Shown here: positions 8,191-18,600 of the stretch, one piece after another | Numbering within the stretch: position 1 is the stretch's first letter | Layout of the letters: the number at the start of each line of letters is the position of its first letter | Source: Treponema sp. | GTDB lineage: Bacteria > Spirochaetota > Spirochaetia > Treponematales > Treponemataceae | Assembly (NCBI GenBank): GCA_016294035.1 | Contig: JAEDCT010000001.1 | Coordinates: forward strand, 62,001 to 126,000 | DNA length: 64,000 bases | Direction: 5' to 3' | Made by a program: the position numbers and the translations under genes | Notes under the pieces: generated by a model | Seen by the model: only the letters and a program-made list of their open reading frames with translations | Told to the model about the DNA's origin: nothing | Databases searched by the model: none

Positions 8191-8628
8191 TCACAATTGT
8201 ACCACATTTTCGAGAATCCGTGCTATGCAACTCCCAAAAAACATAAAAGGAACGAATGGAATCCTATATTTAATTATCATTCTTCCTTTTATAATCGAAA
8301 GAGCAAGAAAAACTAATATACCAATTAATGAAGAAATTAAATTTGAAATCAAAATCAAAATAATACTTCCTTTCAAAAAAATTGCCACGCAAATGGAATA
8401 ATGAATATCACCAGATCCAAGTTCACCACGTGATATTAACCTGCAAATAAAATACATAATTAAGTTGAATCCTATTCCATAAAAATATTGAATCAGAATA
8501 TCACAGTAAAAAATCGAAAATATAAAAACATAACTGTAAATAAGCACAAGGGACACCTTGCGTGTTTTAAGATCCATTAATGACAAAACAATGCCAAGAA
8601 ATGCAAAAAATATATCAAGATATATCAA
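8191..8628 (-). CDS. Prepilin peptidase (A24 family, catalytic domain only)
   Basis: This 145-residue membrane protein has five to six hydrophobic helices. The two catalytic Asp of aspartyl prepilin peptidases are visible: LMDLKTRKV near residue 20 and GSGDIHYS (GxGD motif) near residue 73. The late motif RIPFVPFMFFG matches the conserved PFxPF segment. The N-terminal N-methylation domain with its zinc cysteines is absent, as in the short archaeal or TadV-like forms. It would cut the leader of the pilin-like proteins encoded just upstream in the same operon (GspG and others). It overlaps neither neighbour but is tightly packed. Confidence 0.85.
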   Translation of the reverse strand: MIYLDIFFAFLGIVLSLMDLKTRKVSLVLIYSYVFIFSIFYCDILIQYFYGIGFNLIMYFICRLISRGELGSGDIHYSICVAIFLKGSIILILISNLISSLIGILVFLALSIIKGRMIIKYRIPFVPFMFFGSCIARILENVVQL

Positions 8629-8629
8629 A

Positions 8630-9199
8630 CTATTTTTCCAATTTTGATAGAACCAATTTCTTAAATTCAGTCAGTTGAACGGTGTTACTTTTTTGTCTTT
8701 CTATAGCACAACACAGCCAAATATAAGATGAATCATAATTGTTTACGTAAAACTCATATACAGACATGAGCAAAGCATATTCATAGGATTCAATATTTAT
8801 TTTTTCAATTCGCGACAAAATCTCAGCAGCATTATCAAAATCACCTTTTATCAGGTATTCATGACATAGAAAGCAAAGATCTTCAAAGGACTCCAAATTT
8901 ACCCGAACAAAATCCAGAGAATTTGTGTCATCCAAAATAATCTGTTTTTCTTCATATCCATTTTTTTTCAATATTAATTGATTGTCTTCAAAAGAATTAA
9001 TAAAAGAAAAACGGCCTTGAAAATCAGTGGAAGAAATATACTTCTTACCATTATATATTTTTACACCACTCAAAGTTTTTGAACCAGAAGAATCATAGAC
9101 AACACCATATATCAGATTATTATTTTTCTTTGATGAAGCACAAGAAACAAATAAAACAATACAAATTGTATTTAGAATAATTTTTCTAATCATCTTCAA
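8630..9199 (-). CDS. Lipoprotein with carboxypeptidase-regulatory-like domain
   Basis: This 189-residue protein has a hydrophobic signal ending in a lipobox-like VLFVSCASS, so Cys20 is probably lipidated. Residues about 28-95 look like a carboxypeptidase-regulatory-like beta fold: IYGVVYDSSGSKTLSGVKIY then STDFQGRFSF. The rest is helical, TPR-like (GDFDNAAEILSRIEKIN). It overlaps the upstream membrane gene by 14 bases and is in the pseudopilus operon. A pilotin-like or envelope assembly role is inference from position. Confidence 0.65.
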   Translation of the reverse strand: MKMIRKIILNTICIVLFVSCASSKKNNNLIYGVVYDSSGSKTLSGVKIYNGKKYISSTDFQGRFSFINSFEDNQLILKKNGYEEKQIILDDTNSLDFVRVNLESFEDLCFLCHEYLIKGDFDNAAEILSRIEKINIESYEYALLMSVYEFYVNNYDSSYIWLCCAIERQKSNTVQLTEFKKLVLSKLEK

Positions 9200-10715
9200 C
9201 CCCTTCTATATTAATTACTTTTCCTTTATAAATTGACTCATATTTTTCTCCGATTTTTTTCACATCATTTAAAAGAACAATTTTTCCATCATTAAATTTT
9301 ACATACATATTAGTATTCATATTGTCATAAACCCTTCCAACATAAGCACAAAGAACCGGAACTTCATGTACTGGTCTATTATTTATATTTAGATTCATTA
9401 TTTTAATAGGATCGGATTTTTTTTCTTTATTGTAGATTTCAATAATTTCAACAGGATCCTTTTCCCTGGCAAATGAAAAATCAATTAGATAACTATCAGA
9501 AGAATTTCGGTGAGAAGACAAACTTACCTTACAGATTTTCCATGAACCAAAAAATTGACTTTCTTCATAAAAGATTTTTCTTAACTTAGCTGGACTTCCC
9601 TCCACTGTAAAATGCAAAAGATTACACTTGTTATTTTTTGTTAATCCTGTATTGAAGGACTTAGCAAGAAACCCGTAACTCTTGAATTTAGTAATTATTT
9701 CTGCAATATCCTTTTCAGTTATAAATCCGTAAAAATTGTCAATTCGGGAACTAAGCTTAATCTTTCCCTTGAGAGAAAAAATTTCATCGCCAGTAGAATT
9801 AAATCTTGATTTTTCTATTCTGTTTTCTGCAAGCAATTTAGAGGCATTAATTTTTTTTAACCATTCAAGGGAACCAGGTAAAATATATTCTGCATGATAA
9901 TTATCATCAGTAATAGTTAAGTTTTTAAGAAACATATTTTCATCAAAGGCTCCTAATGTAAAAAACAGATCATAATAGGAATACCTTGATATTTTTTTTT
10001 CAGCAACAGTTTCAGTATTTTCAACTTTCACTTTATGATCGGGATTTATCATCGATGTACTATTGTCTGATTTTTTTACATATAAAATATAACAAAAAGA
10101 AAATACAGAAACCATAAGCAGAGAAAACAATTTCCATACGATATGCTTGTGATTATTTTTCTTTTTAAAAAGCATTGATTTTCTGCTTGACCATTTCTCA
10201 GCAAGACTTTCGATGGGTATGTTTTTTTCAGCATATCTACTAATGTACTTTTGATAAACTTCAGAACTATCTGCTGAATAATAAAAATCGATTTTATATT
10301 TACATCTGGAAATTTCAGAATCAACAAACTGAATGCAATTTCCAATTGGATTACATTTTTCCGTGACATTTCCTGATTTATCACGGATTACAATCCAAAT
10401 CCAGAATTTGAAAAGTATGATATTCATCCTATCAACATTTTTTTTCTGCGAATTTAATACTAATGTGACAGGCGACAACAATCTCTCAGATTTATGACTT
10501 TCAATAATTGATTTTAGTGAAATATAAGCATATATTTTCTTTTTAAGAACCTTATAATCAAGAACACAATTACACAGATCAAAAGGAAAATTCTTTTTCA
10601 TGCTTGATTCAACAAAAGCACCTATATATTTTTTTGAGACTGATCCACGTTCCAGAACAAATGCCCGGGCAAGCTCAGGCATTATAAAATTAGTTTTATG
10701 CCTATTTTTTTTCAA
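9186..10715 (-). CDS. Single-pass inner-membrane protein of the pseudopilus operon (GspL/M-like position)
   Basis: This 509-residue protein has a soluble N-terminal region of about 175 residues, a single membrane helix (VWKLFSLLMVSVFSFCYILY) preceded by Lys-rich FKKKNNHKH, and an exported C-terminal region of about 300 residues. This topology matches GspL or a PilN/PilO-type assembly platform protein. I see no sequence motif that proves it. The outer part has mixed alpha/beta character compatible with ferredoxin-like folds (ITKFKSYGFLAKSF). It overlaps the neighbours on both sides by 14 bases, indicating one operon. I call it GspL/M-like by position and topology only. Confidence 0.5.
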   Translation of the reverse strand: MKKNRHKTNFIMPELARAFVLERGSVSKKYIGAFVESSMKKNFPFDLCNCVLDYKVLKKKIYAYISLKSIIESHKSERLLSPVTLVLNSQKKNVDRMNIILFKFWIWIVIRDKSGNVTEKCNPIGNCIQFVDSEISRCKYKIDFYYSADSSEVYQKYISRYAEKNIPIESLAEKWSSRKSMLFKKKNNHKHIVWKLFSLLMVSVFSFCYILYVKKSDNSTSMINPDHKVKVENTETVAEKKISRYSYYDLFFTLGAFDENMFLKNLTITDDNYHAEYILPGSLEWLKKINASKLLAENRIEKSRFNSTGDEIFSLKGKIKLSSRIDNFYGFITEKDIAEIITKFKSYGFLAKSFNTGLTKNNKCNLLHFTVEGSPAKLRKIFYEESQFFGSWKICKVSLSSHRNSSDSYLIDFSFAREKDPVEIIEIYNKEKKSDPIKIMNLNINNRPVHEVPVLCAYVGRVYDNMNTNMYVKFNDGKIVLLNDVKKIGEKYESIYKGKVINIEGVEDD

Positions 10716-11700
10716 ATTTAACCTCCACGATTCTAAAACTTAATTTTGATTTTTTTTCATAAAAATTATTCTCACAACAAATAATTGCAGAACAATTCAT
10801 ATCTGATTTTGACATAGAAATTTCATAAAAATATGTTTTGGATCCAATGAATCCAAGAACAAGAGCATCTTCATTAACCCTTAGGATTTGTCTCAATCTT
10901 TCAGAAGTAATTTTTTTATTATTACGCTCCGAGCAAATTACGGATGCTTTGGAAGCCGGATTATTAATAGAAAAATCCGGGCAGGATAAAATCACAGTAA
11001 GCAATTTTTTATCAATATAATTCACATCCAGAACAGGTTCCAGATTAAAAAAAGTATTATGCAAATCCATACTTACAATTCCAGAATCAAGTATTAACTG
11101 ATCATAATTTCTGTATGCTACCTTATTTTTTCCACATAATTTTTTTTGCCTGTAGAAATTATCACCAAGATCAAGCCCCAAGGAATTTGAAATATACTTA
11201 AGATCTTTTGCATCAGTAATATTCAAATTAAAAAAGGAATAAAGTGAAAAATAATTCTCCATGTTTTCAATACCGCAGTCAAACATTTGCTTAAAATCAG
11301 TAATATTATTTGAAAGAAATTTTTCATCGCACAACATATTCACTGAACGCAGATGTTTTTTTATAGATTCAGGCAAGAAATTAACATTAAGTTTTCCAGA
11401 CAAAGGACTAATGTAATAAAAAGATTGAAAGTAATCGTCAAAACCTTTGTATGGAAATGTTGTCATGCTTTCCGACTCCAATTCTTCACATATTCTATTA
11501 AGAAAATCATTTGAAAAATAATTTCTGTTTTGTTCATATTCAATTAAATTCCTTGTTTTTTTTTCAACATTTTTGATTCTCATTTCAAAACCAAAAATAA
11601 TAGAAACAAGGAAAAACATAGAACACAAACAAACAGGTGTAGAAAAACCATTTCTGATAAAAGACCTCCTAGAAAGAAAAATTAATGACTGGATTCTCAA
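10702..11700 (-). CDS. GspK-like minor pseudopilin
   Basis: This 332-residue protein starts with a basic leader and a pilin-type helix, SFIRNGFSTPVCLCSMFFLV. The residue at +5 after the presumed Gly/Phe cut is Val, not Glu. Lack of Glu5 is a hallmark of GspK, the large tip pseudopilin. The length of about 330 residues also fits GspK. PLSGKLNVNFLPE resembles the conserved metal-site/domain start (GriNlN) of GspK. LTVILSCPDFSINNPA fits the later pseudopilin fold. Its gene overlaps both neighbours. GspK would cap the pseudopilus tip with the other minor pseudopilins. Confidence 0.6.
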   Translation of the reverse strand: MRIQSLIFLSRRSFIRNGFSTPVCLCSMFFLVSIIFGFEMRIKNVEKKTRNLIEYEQNRNYFSNDFLNRICEELESESMTTFPYKGFDDYFQSFYYISPLSGKLNVNFLPESIKKHLRSVNMLCDEKFLSNNITDFKQMFDCGIENMENYFSLYSFFNLNITDAKDLKYISNSLGLDLGDNFYRQKKLCGKNKVAYRNYDQLILDSGIVSMDLHNTFFNLEPVLDVNYIDKKLLTVILSCPDFSINNPASKASVICSERNNKKITSERLRQILRVNEDALVLGFIGSKTYFYEISMSKSDMNCSAIICCENNFYEKKSKLSFRIVEVKFEKK

Positions 11701-12109
11701 TTAAGTCGGGATGATAATATTGAAATAAAACATTATTTTTAAAATCATTTATATCTGGGCTGACTATAATTTTTTCAATCCTGATTTTTTCATTAAATTC
11801 GATTTTTCCCAGTTCATCTCCAAAACAATTTTTAACAATCAATTTATTTTCATTGAAAAGAATTTCAACATTTTTATTCCAATAAGGAATTGAAAGACCA
11901 TAAAAAAAATTTGTGACCTGCTTTGAAATTTCAAATTTAATTTTCAAGGATTCTAATTTTTTTTCATTTTTAACAATACTTTGACTAACAAGGCTATATG
12001 AAAAAATAAAAATAAATATGCTCAAATTGCAAATAAATATAGAAAACAAACACTCAATCAAAGTAAAAGCATTACCAGAATAATTATTTTTCTTTTTCAA
12101 AATAAGCAA
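11669..12109 (-). CDS. Minor pseudopilin (GspI/J-like)
   Basis: This 146-residue protein has a type IV prepilin leader: a short basic stretch, then NAFTLIECLFSIFICNL. Cleavage would fall before Phe, and Glu5 is present. Ala at -1 instead of Gly is less common but tolerated in some minor pseudopilins. The remaining 100 residues are beta-rich. It overlaps the genes on both sides (26 and 32 bases). It cannot be assigned firmly to GspI or GspJ. Confidence 0.65.
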   Translation of the reverse strand: MLILKKKNNYSGNAFTLIECLFSIFICNLSIFIFIFSYSLVSQSIVKNEKKLESLKIKFEISKQVTNFFYGLSIPYWNKNVEILFNENKLIVKNCFGDELGKIEFNEKIRIEKIIVSPDINDFKNNVLFQYYHPDLIENPVINFSF

Positions 12110-12275
12110 TATACTCCATCATAATATCAAATACTCTGTGTCCTCTTTCATAAACTATTCTGAAATAAAACATTACTGAAAAAAGAACAAGAGAAATTAC
12201 AAGAATCTCCATCACTGACTTAAGTAATATATATCCATCACCAGTTTTATTGAGCAGATGAAATATCCTTTTCAA
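12084..12275 (-). CDS. Very short pilin-like protein (63 residues)
   Basis: The frame is longer, but the real gene probably starts with TTG at 12275. A strong AAGGAGGTGA ribosome site lies 8 bases upstream, inside the end of gspG. The product has a short leader and then TGDGYILLKSVMEILVISLV, a pilin-type helix in which +5 is Lys instead of Glu. Only about 30 residues follow the helix, so it lacks the usual globular domain. It overlaps gspG by 29 bases and the next pseudopilin gene by 26 bases. It may be a truncated GspH/I-type subunit that adds a helix to the pseudopilus. Confidence 0.6.
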   Translation of the reverse strand: MKRIFHLLNKTGDGYILLKSVMEILVISLVLFSVMFYFRIVYERGHRVFDIMMEYIAYFEKEK

Positions 12276-12675
12276 GACCTTCACCTCCTTCACTTCCGTC
12301 TTTTCCATAGGATATAATTTCAAATGGCAAACCATTAGTTCCTGGAACCTTAAATATATAATCATTTCCCCATGGATCTTTAGGAACAGGTTTTGTGATA
12401 TAAGGACCATTCCAGTTATCTGCACCAATCATATTTGTCCACAACAAATTCAGCCCGTCCGTAGAATCAGGATAATAACCAAGATCAAAATACATTGAAT
12501 CCATTGCACTCGATAAGGCTGAAACCATAGTTTTTGCACTTACAACCCGAGCCTTATCAATTTGTTTGATTGAACTAACACCTACTGTAGCTGATAAAAT
12601 CATAACAATGCACATAACGATAAGAGTCTCAATGAATGTCCATCCATCAGCCATAAATCTTTTTTTATTATTCAT
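12247..12675 (-). CDS. gspG: Type II secretion major pseudopilin GspG
   Basis: This 142-residue protein is a recognisable GspG. The leader ends at MADG and the mature helix starts WTFIETLIVMCIVM, with Glu5 present. The C-terminal family signature is complete: LGYYPDSTDGLNLL, then NWNGPYITKPVPKDPWGNDY, then ISYGKDGSEGG with the calcium-site acidic residues. It forms the pseudopilus shaft that pushes substrates through the outer-membrane secretin. Its ATG lies 7 bases after GGAGGA, which is encoded in the last codons of the giant protein upstream. The two genes overlap by 8 bases. Secretin, ATPase and GspF genes are not in the window. Confidence 0.92.
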   Translation of the reverse strand: MNNKKRFMADGWTFIETLIVMCIVMILSATVGVSSIKQIDKARVVSAKTMVSALSSAMDSMYFDLGYYPDSTDGLNLLWTNMIGADNWNGPYITKPVPKDPWGNDYIFKVPGTNGLPFEIISYGKDGSEGGEGLEKDISSAQ

Positions 12676-15600
12676 TATTCATTCCTCCTTTTTTTACATT
12701 GCAATAAACATCAATAGAACTAACCGGACCGGCAAGTCCCTTTGAATCAATACCATAGGCCTCAATATGATTTCTTCCATCAATTAAAACAATTTCAGAC
12801 AGCGGTTTGAATTTCTCCATATTCAAACTCACATAAATTGTTGCACTTTCTGAATCTTCATCCCTAGAACTAATGAAATTTTCCGGCCGATATGAACTAA
12901 AAACAAAATCATTGGGAACTGTAAATTCAATTACTGGTTCATATATATTGTTTTTTCCATTAATGGACATGATTTTATGACCATTTGAAAAATAAATAGT
13001 ATTATCGACAAAGCAGCAGACATAACTGGAACTGACCTTATGATTCCATATATTTTTTTTGCATATCATTGATTTAAGGCATACATTAATTTCATCATTT
13101 TGATGAACAACTGCCTTTTCTTTTCCAAGAACTAAACCTGTTATGCTGAACTGATCATTATGAATATCAGTCTCAATATCCAAAGTATCATTCTGAAGCT
13201 TTAAGAGACCTTTTGAATGAATTACATATAAATATTTGTCATCAACACAAATATCATTTACTTTTTCCAGATTGATTTTTGTCTTGCAGAAAACATGCAA
13301 TTCGCTGTCAATTCTATAGATATAATTTTTTGTCAGCATAAAAACATAATCACCATGAGAAACAGAAAATAATATTTTCGAATCGCAGGAAAACTTTTTT
13401 GCATCACTAAGAATTGAATAGACATAATTCTCTCTTATTCCAAAAACTTCATTTCCACACCACACTGTTTTTTCCGGGATTGTTCCATAATCAGACAACA
13501 ACCTTGAAAAAGATTTTTTTTGCACATCATAAACTTTCATTACATCTTCGTGAAATATAATCAGATACTTTTCATTGCAAGAAAAGGACTTAACCATATC
13601 CCATGTCATTGTTTCATTGCCAAAAACAAGAGAGTACATGACCAGACTACTGTTATCAAGCAAAATACAAATCTGATCACCAATGATTTTTGCTTCTGTT
13701 ATTTTTGAATCAAATTTCTTTTTCCAGAATGTATTTTTCAGATCTTCAGAAAAAACTGTTATATTATTTTTTCCTACACAGACAACATTTCCATCCTTTC
13801 CAAGAATATAAGAAATTTCATAACCAGCATCACTTGAAGTAATTTGATCAACATTTGACGGCAAGTCTGATGAAATAAATTTATTGTTTCTGGAAGACAT
13901 TTTTTCATGGGTCCAGGAACTTTGCTGGATAAATATTGATTTTTTCTCACATGCATAATGATTCAACTCATCAACACAAGTCACGTAGAAAGTAATCAGC
14001 CCCCCGCGTAAAGGAACACCAGAAAGAATTCCAGATGAAGACATTCTTAAACCTGTTTTTGGATCAATATCACATGAAAAAATTTCATTTCCAGAAGAAT
14101 TATTGCAAACAAGACATTGTGAATAATATTGTCCAACATAGCCATCAGCAAATTCACCATCAATTGAAATGGCACAATTAACATTTATATTAATTGAAAC
14201 AGATTTACTGAATCTTCCAGCTTCGCAAGTCAAATTAAGGACATAATGACCATTTCTTATTTTATTTCCAGAACTTATATAAATCATAAACTGATTAAGG
14301 GATTCACGGCTTATGCTTACATTCAAATCATCTGCATTATGATCAAAGTTAATTCTTGTATTCTCAAGCAAAGCTGATGTTCCAGATAAAGTTCCCTTAA
14401 CGCAAACCATACCATATGAATCCAGGATGACATTTTTACAATCAACCTGAAAATCCACTGATCTTTTTTTCACAATAAGTTTGGTCTTATTTGATTCTCC
14501 GTTTCTATTACTTAAAAACAGAACACCAGTTTCAGAATTTTCAGGAACAATAAACTCAATTTTATTTCCTGAAATATCTTCAGGAATAATATCCCTGCCA
14601 GAGAATTTGACTATCGTATTTTCATCAAAACAAGAGCCATAAACACTGACTTTATCACCCTCAAAACATGAATACGGAATTATCTGACTAATTTCAGGCA
14701 TACTAGATTTTTTGTTAGTTACCACAACAGGTAATTCAATAACCTGCCCATTATCTGATTTCAAAGTTATTGTGTATTCACCACTGTCTGTAATTTCGCT
14801 GCAAAAAATTTTAACTTCAATTAGATCACCATCCGTTGGATAGTATTCCAATCTAAACAGATTTTTTTGAACAAGCAATTCTTCCAAGACAACAGTTTTT
14901 TCGTAACCTTCATGACGTGCAATATACAAGGGATAATACGAAAAAGATCCGGCACTTAGTGAAAGGGACTTTAATCTTGTAAAAATTTCATAAGTCGGAT
15001 TTACAACATTAAGTAAAATTTCTGATTTATCTCCATTAAGATTCTCAGCACTAAGAGAAAGTGTTCCAGTATTTTCTGAAATCAGATCAAAGACAAGAAT
15101 ATTTTCATTCTCAATATCAACTTCAGGAATAACATTTTCCCCATCAAAATAATATGAAGAATCAAGTCCATGTCCCTTAGAATAAACTCTGACCCTGTTT
15201 TTTTCACCACTTATAATTTCATCTGGAAAAACACGAACTAATTCAAGTTTTTCTTTTTCTACAATTACATTTATCATAATACTCTTTCCTTTATCATAAG
15301 ATTTTTGATTCCATACAAATAATTCCATTTCATAGGTTCCAGGAGAAACGCAACCGTCTACATAAAAATTAAATTTTATAATTGCTTTTCCATCTTCAAT
15401 TTTTGCATCATTCTCTGGAACAACAGTAAATCCAATATGTTCTGTTATGCACTTTCCTGTGAAATATTCCGAATATCCATCCGCGGATTCTATGATTTCC
15501 AATGGCAGTGTAGCATAAGAATTTTGAAAAACTCTTACAGCATCTGGATTCACAATAGAAAAATCATTGGCCTGGATAACATAATCTTTTATTTCAAGCT

Positions 15601-18600
15601 TATTCTCAGGACCTAGTGAATTATTTTTGTCATAAGGAATAACTTTCACATATCTTAAATCTTCCATTGAAAAACCATAAAGGGTATATTCATTAACATT
15701 TCCAATATTAAACTTGTGGATTTGACCATCTGCCATTTCGTATTCAAATTTAAATCCGTAAGAATTTGCATGATTTGGATTATCCCATCTGCATGTTATT
15801 GAATTACAAGACTTATCTTCACACAACCTGAGATTATCTACCCTAAATAGTTCAATATTATTTTTTGAAATAAAAATCATTTCCCCAAAAAATTTTTTTC
15901 CCGAAAAATCATAACTATCTGGATATAAAATCTCTGCGAAAACTTCATAACTACCTTCATGTAAAATATTTGTATTTACTTCTGATGAGAACAATCCATT
16001 TGAATCTACCGGAATTATATCCAGAACTGTAGAAAAACCTTCATCATTAACTGCAGAGACTGCAATTTCTTTATCACAGGCAGAAGACTTTCCCATAACT
16101 TTGATTTTATTCTCTGTATGGATTACTGACAAATCAGTTATTTTTTCATCGTACCCAACTTCAATTATTTTTACGGCACACAATGATGAATCTACATTTT
16201 CAATCTGATAATTCCAAAGGCCTTTTTCCTCAGATTCAATTGTCATTGCACACAAATTATCCGAATACCAGACATTGGATGTTTCAGTTGCTGAAGAAAA
16301 TTTTCTTCCGTTTGGGGAAATTAAAACTAACTCAGGTTCACCTTCCATAGCAGCACAAAGAACAATAAATCTCTTCGAATTTTCATTTCGTTCAAAATAC
16401 ACTTCGTTTGTTTCAAGAATTTCTCCACCAGTTTCTGTGAAACAAGACAAGGTATTATTATCAAACAACAGGGAAGAAGAAGATATATTAAACAGCCCAT
16501 TACCCAAAGGACTCAATAAGTCATAGGATGACAATTTACCAGCATGAAGGCCAAAGGCTGAACTTACAAAGATTCCAATATCTCCCACCACAGGAAAATC
16601 AATTGAAGTCTTAAATCCTCGCTTTCCGTTTGCAAAATCCCCAAACTCTGCATTTATTGAAAACGGCCAGCAATCACAAGTTGGAATGCGGAAATGAATT
16701 TTCTTAAAAAATAAATTCAATGTCCAGTTAATAATAAAGCCTTTTGGGATTCCAACATAGAAATTAGTTTTACCCGTAAATTTAACTCCATTATATCCAT
16801 TGAAAATAAAAAACGAAATATTTCCCTTTACAATAAAAATACTGAATGACATATTTGTATAAAGTCCAAACCTTGACAAAACACAGGCAGATTCAGCCTT
16901 TATATTAAATATTCCCTTAAGCACTCTCATTTCTCCCTGCATGGCAAAAGTCAAGTTCTTAATATCAATCCACAAATCTGGTTTTATTTCGACGATTTTC
17001 CCACCTGTAAAATCCTTTACACTTACTCCAAGCTGCAGGCGGATTCCATCACCAAAAAAAAGTTGTGAAGGCAATGGAACCTCATTCGGTTTACCATAGG
17101 CAATCCCACCGCGAATCCCTGTAAAATACAACCCGGTACTACCTATCGGTATACCACGACTTGCAACAGATACTTCAAAGCTGAAATATGCTCTTTCAAG
17201 ACCAATAGGATGATCTTTATTTTTTTCCGTAAATGACAATACTGCCTCAATTTCACCTGCATTAGGAATAACTGCCATACCACTTCCATGAACATAGAAA
17301 CTTTTTCCATTTAGCACAAAAGAAGCCTGTATTCTTGAGAAACCGATTTCACCAACCTTAAAATCAGGGAGTGTAATTGATGCTCCATCAAACTTCAAAC
17401 CATGACTTGAACTAACAGTTACCCCAACTAGCGTAATTGAGGCAAAGTTCAAAATATCAGGGCATGTCAAAATTGCAGATTCAAATTCAATAGATTTTTT
17501 TTCCAGATTCAAATTGCTTCCATTAAGTGAAAGTTTAAAACCAGCTATATCACAACAAATTGTTGGAATCAAAAACTCTCCATAAAATTTTCCATTTTTA
17601 AAATATGAATTGTTTATGGCAACAAAAAAGCCTCCCATATTTTCAGGAAGTCGAAGCATACAATGATCCAGTGAAATAATAAATCCGTCTTTTGAAGTGT
17701 TATCCTTTTTGAACTGAAGATTTTCAATTGTTCCGGAAAAACCTCCGATTTCAATACAGCAATATCCCAATCCGCCATCAATACTTTTTATTTTACCATT
17801 CCAGTCAAAGACGAATTCACTTATTTTGATCTCAACATTTTCCATGACCCCAGGAAAGTTCATTCTTGCAATCGAAGAAAAACTCAAACCAGATTTCGAC
17901 AAAGAAATTGAATCAACAACAAGCTCAAGTTTTTCGAGGACATTAAAGCAAATTGAATTATTTATGCTGCAATCAAATTCAACCAAACCTTTAGATGTAG
18001 AAAACACGAGATTCCTTATGTTAACATTTAATCCAGAAAACACATCCGGAAGAAGTTTCGATGTAATTGTGCAGCTACCTGAAAGTGAAATATTAAAATC
18101 ACAATTATTGTATTTGACATTAAGTAACGGCTCTTCAATCATGACTGAATCAAACATTGAAAAAGAATCACAGTAACCGTCTACATTAAAATCAACAACA
18201 TTACCATTTGTTGAAATCTTAAATGAATTAACATTTAGGGAAGCTGTTCTTAATTCCTCAGGCAACTTTTCATTTGGAAGAAAATGTATACCACCATGCA
18301 AATCAATTATCCATGAGTCATCCATCTTTATAATTCTTGAAGATAAATCTTTTGTTTCAAAACAATCAAACAAATTGCAGTCTGGTATATCAATACTTCC
18401 ATCAAATGATACTATTGATGAGGAATCAAAATAAATTCTCATATCAGCTGAAGTTCCACCGATTCCACTGGGGAACCTGTCTTTTTTTAGAGTCAAGAGG
18501 CACCCTAACCCTATAAGCAGAGATTCTTTTTCTGAATAACTTACATCAACTAGACAATCAGATATTCCTATTGCATCAAATAAATCATATTCGCCGGCAA

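Noticed and set aside
12276..12428. Longer version of the mini-pilin frame
   Set aside because: It overlaps gspG in another frame. The strong ribosome site is before the TTG at 12275.
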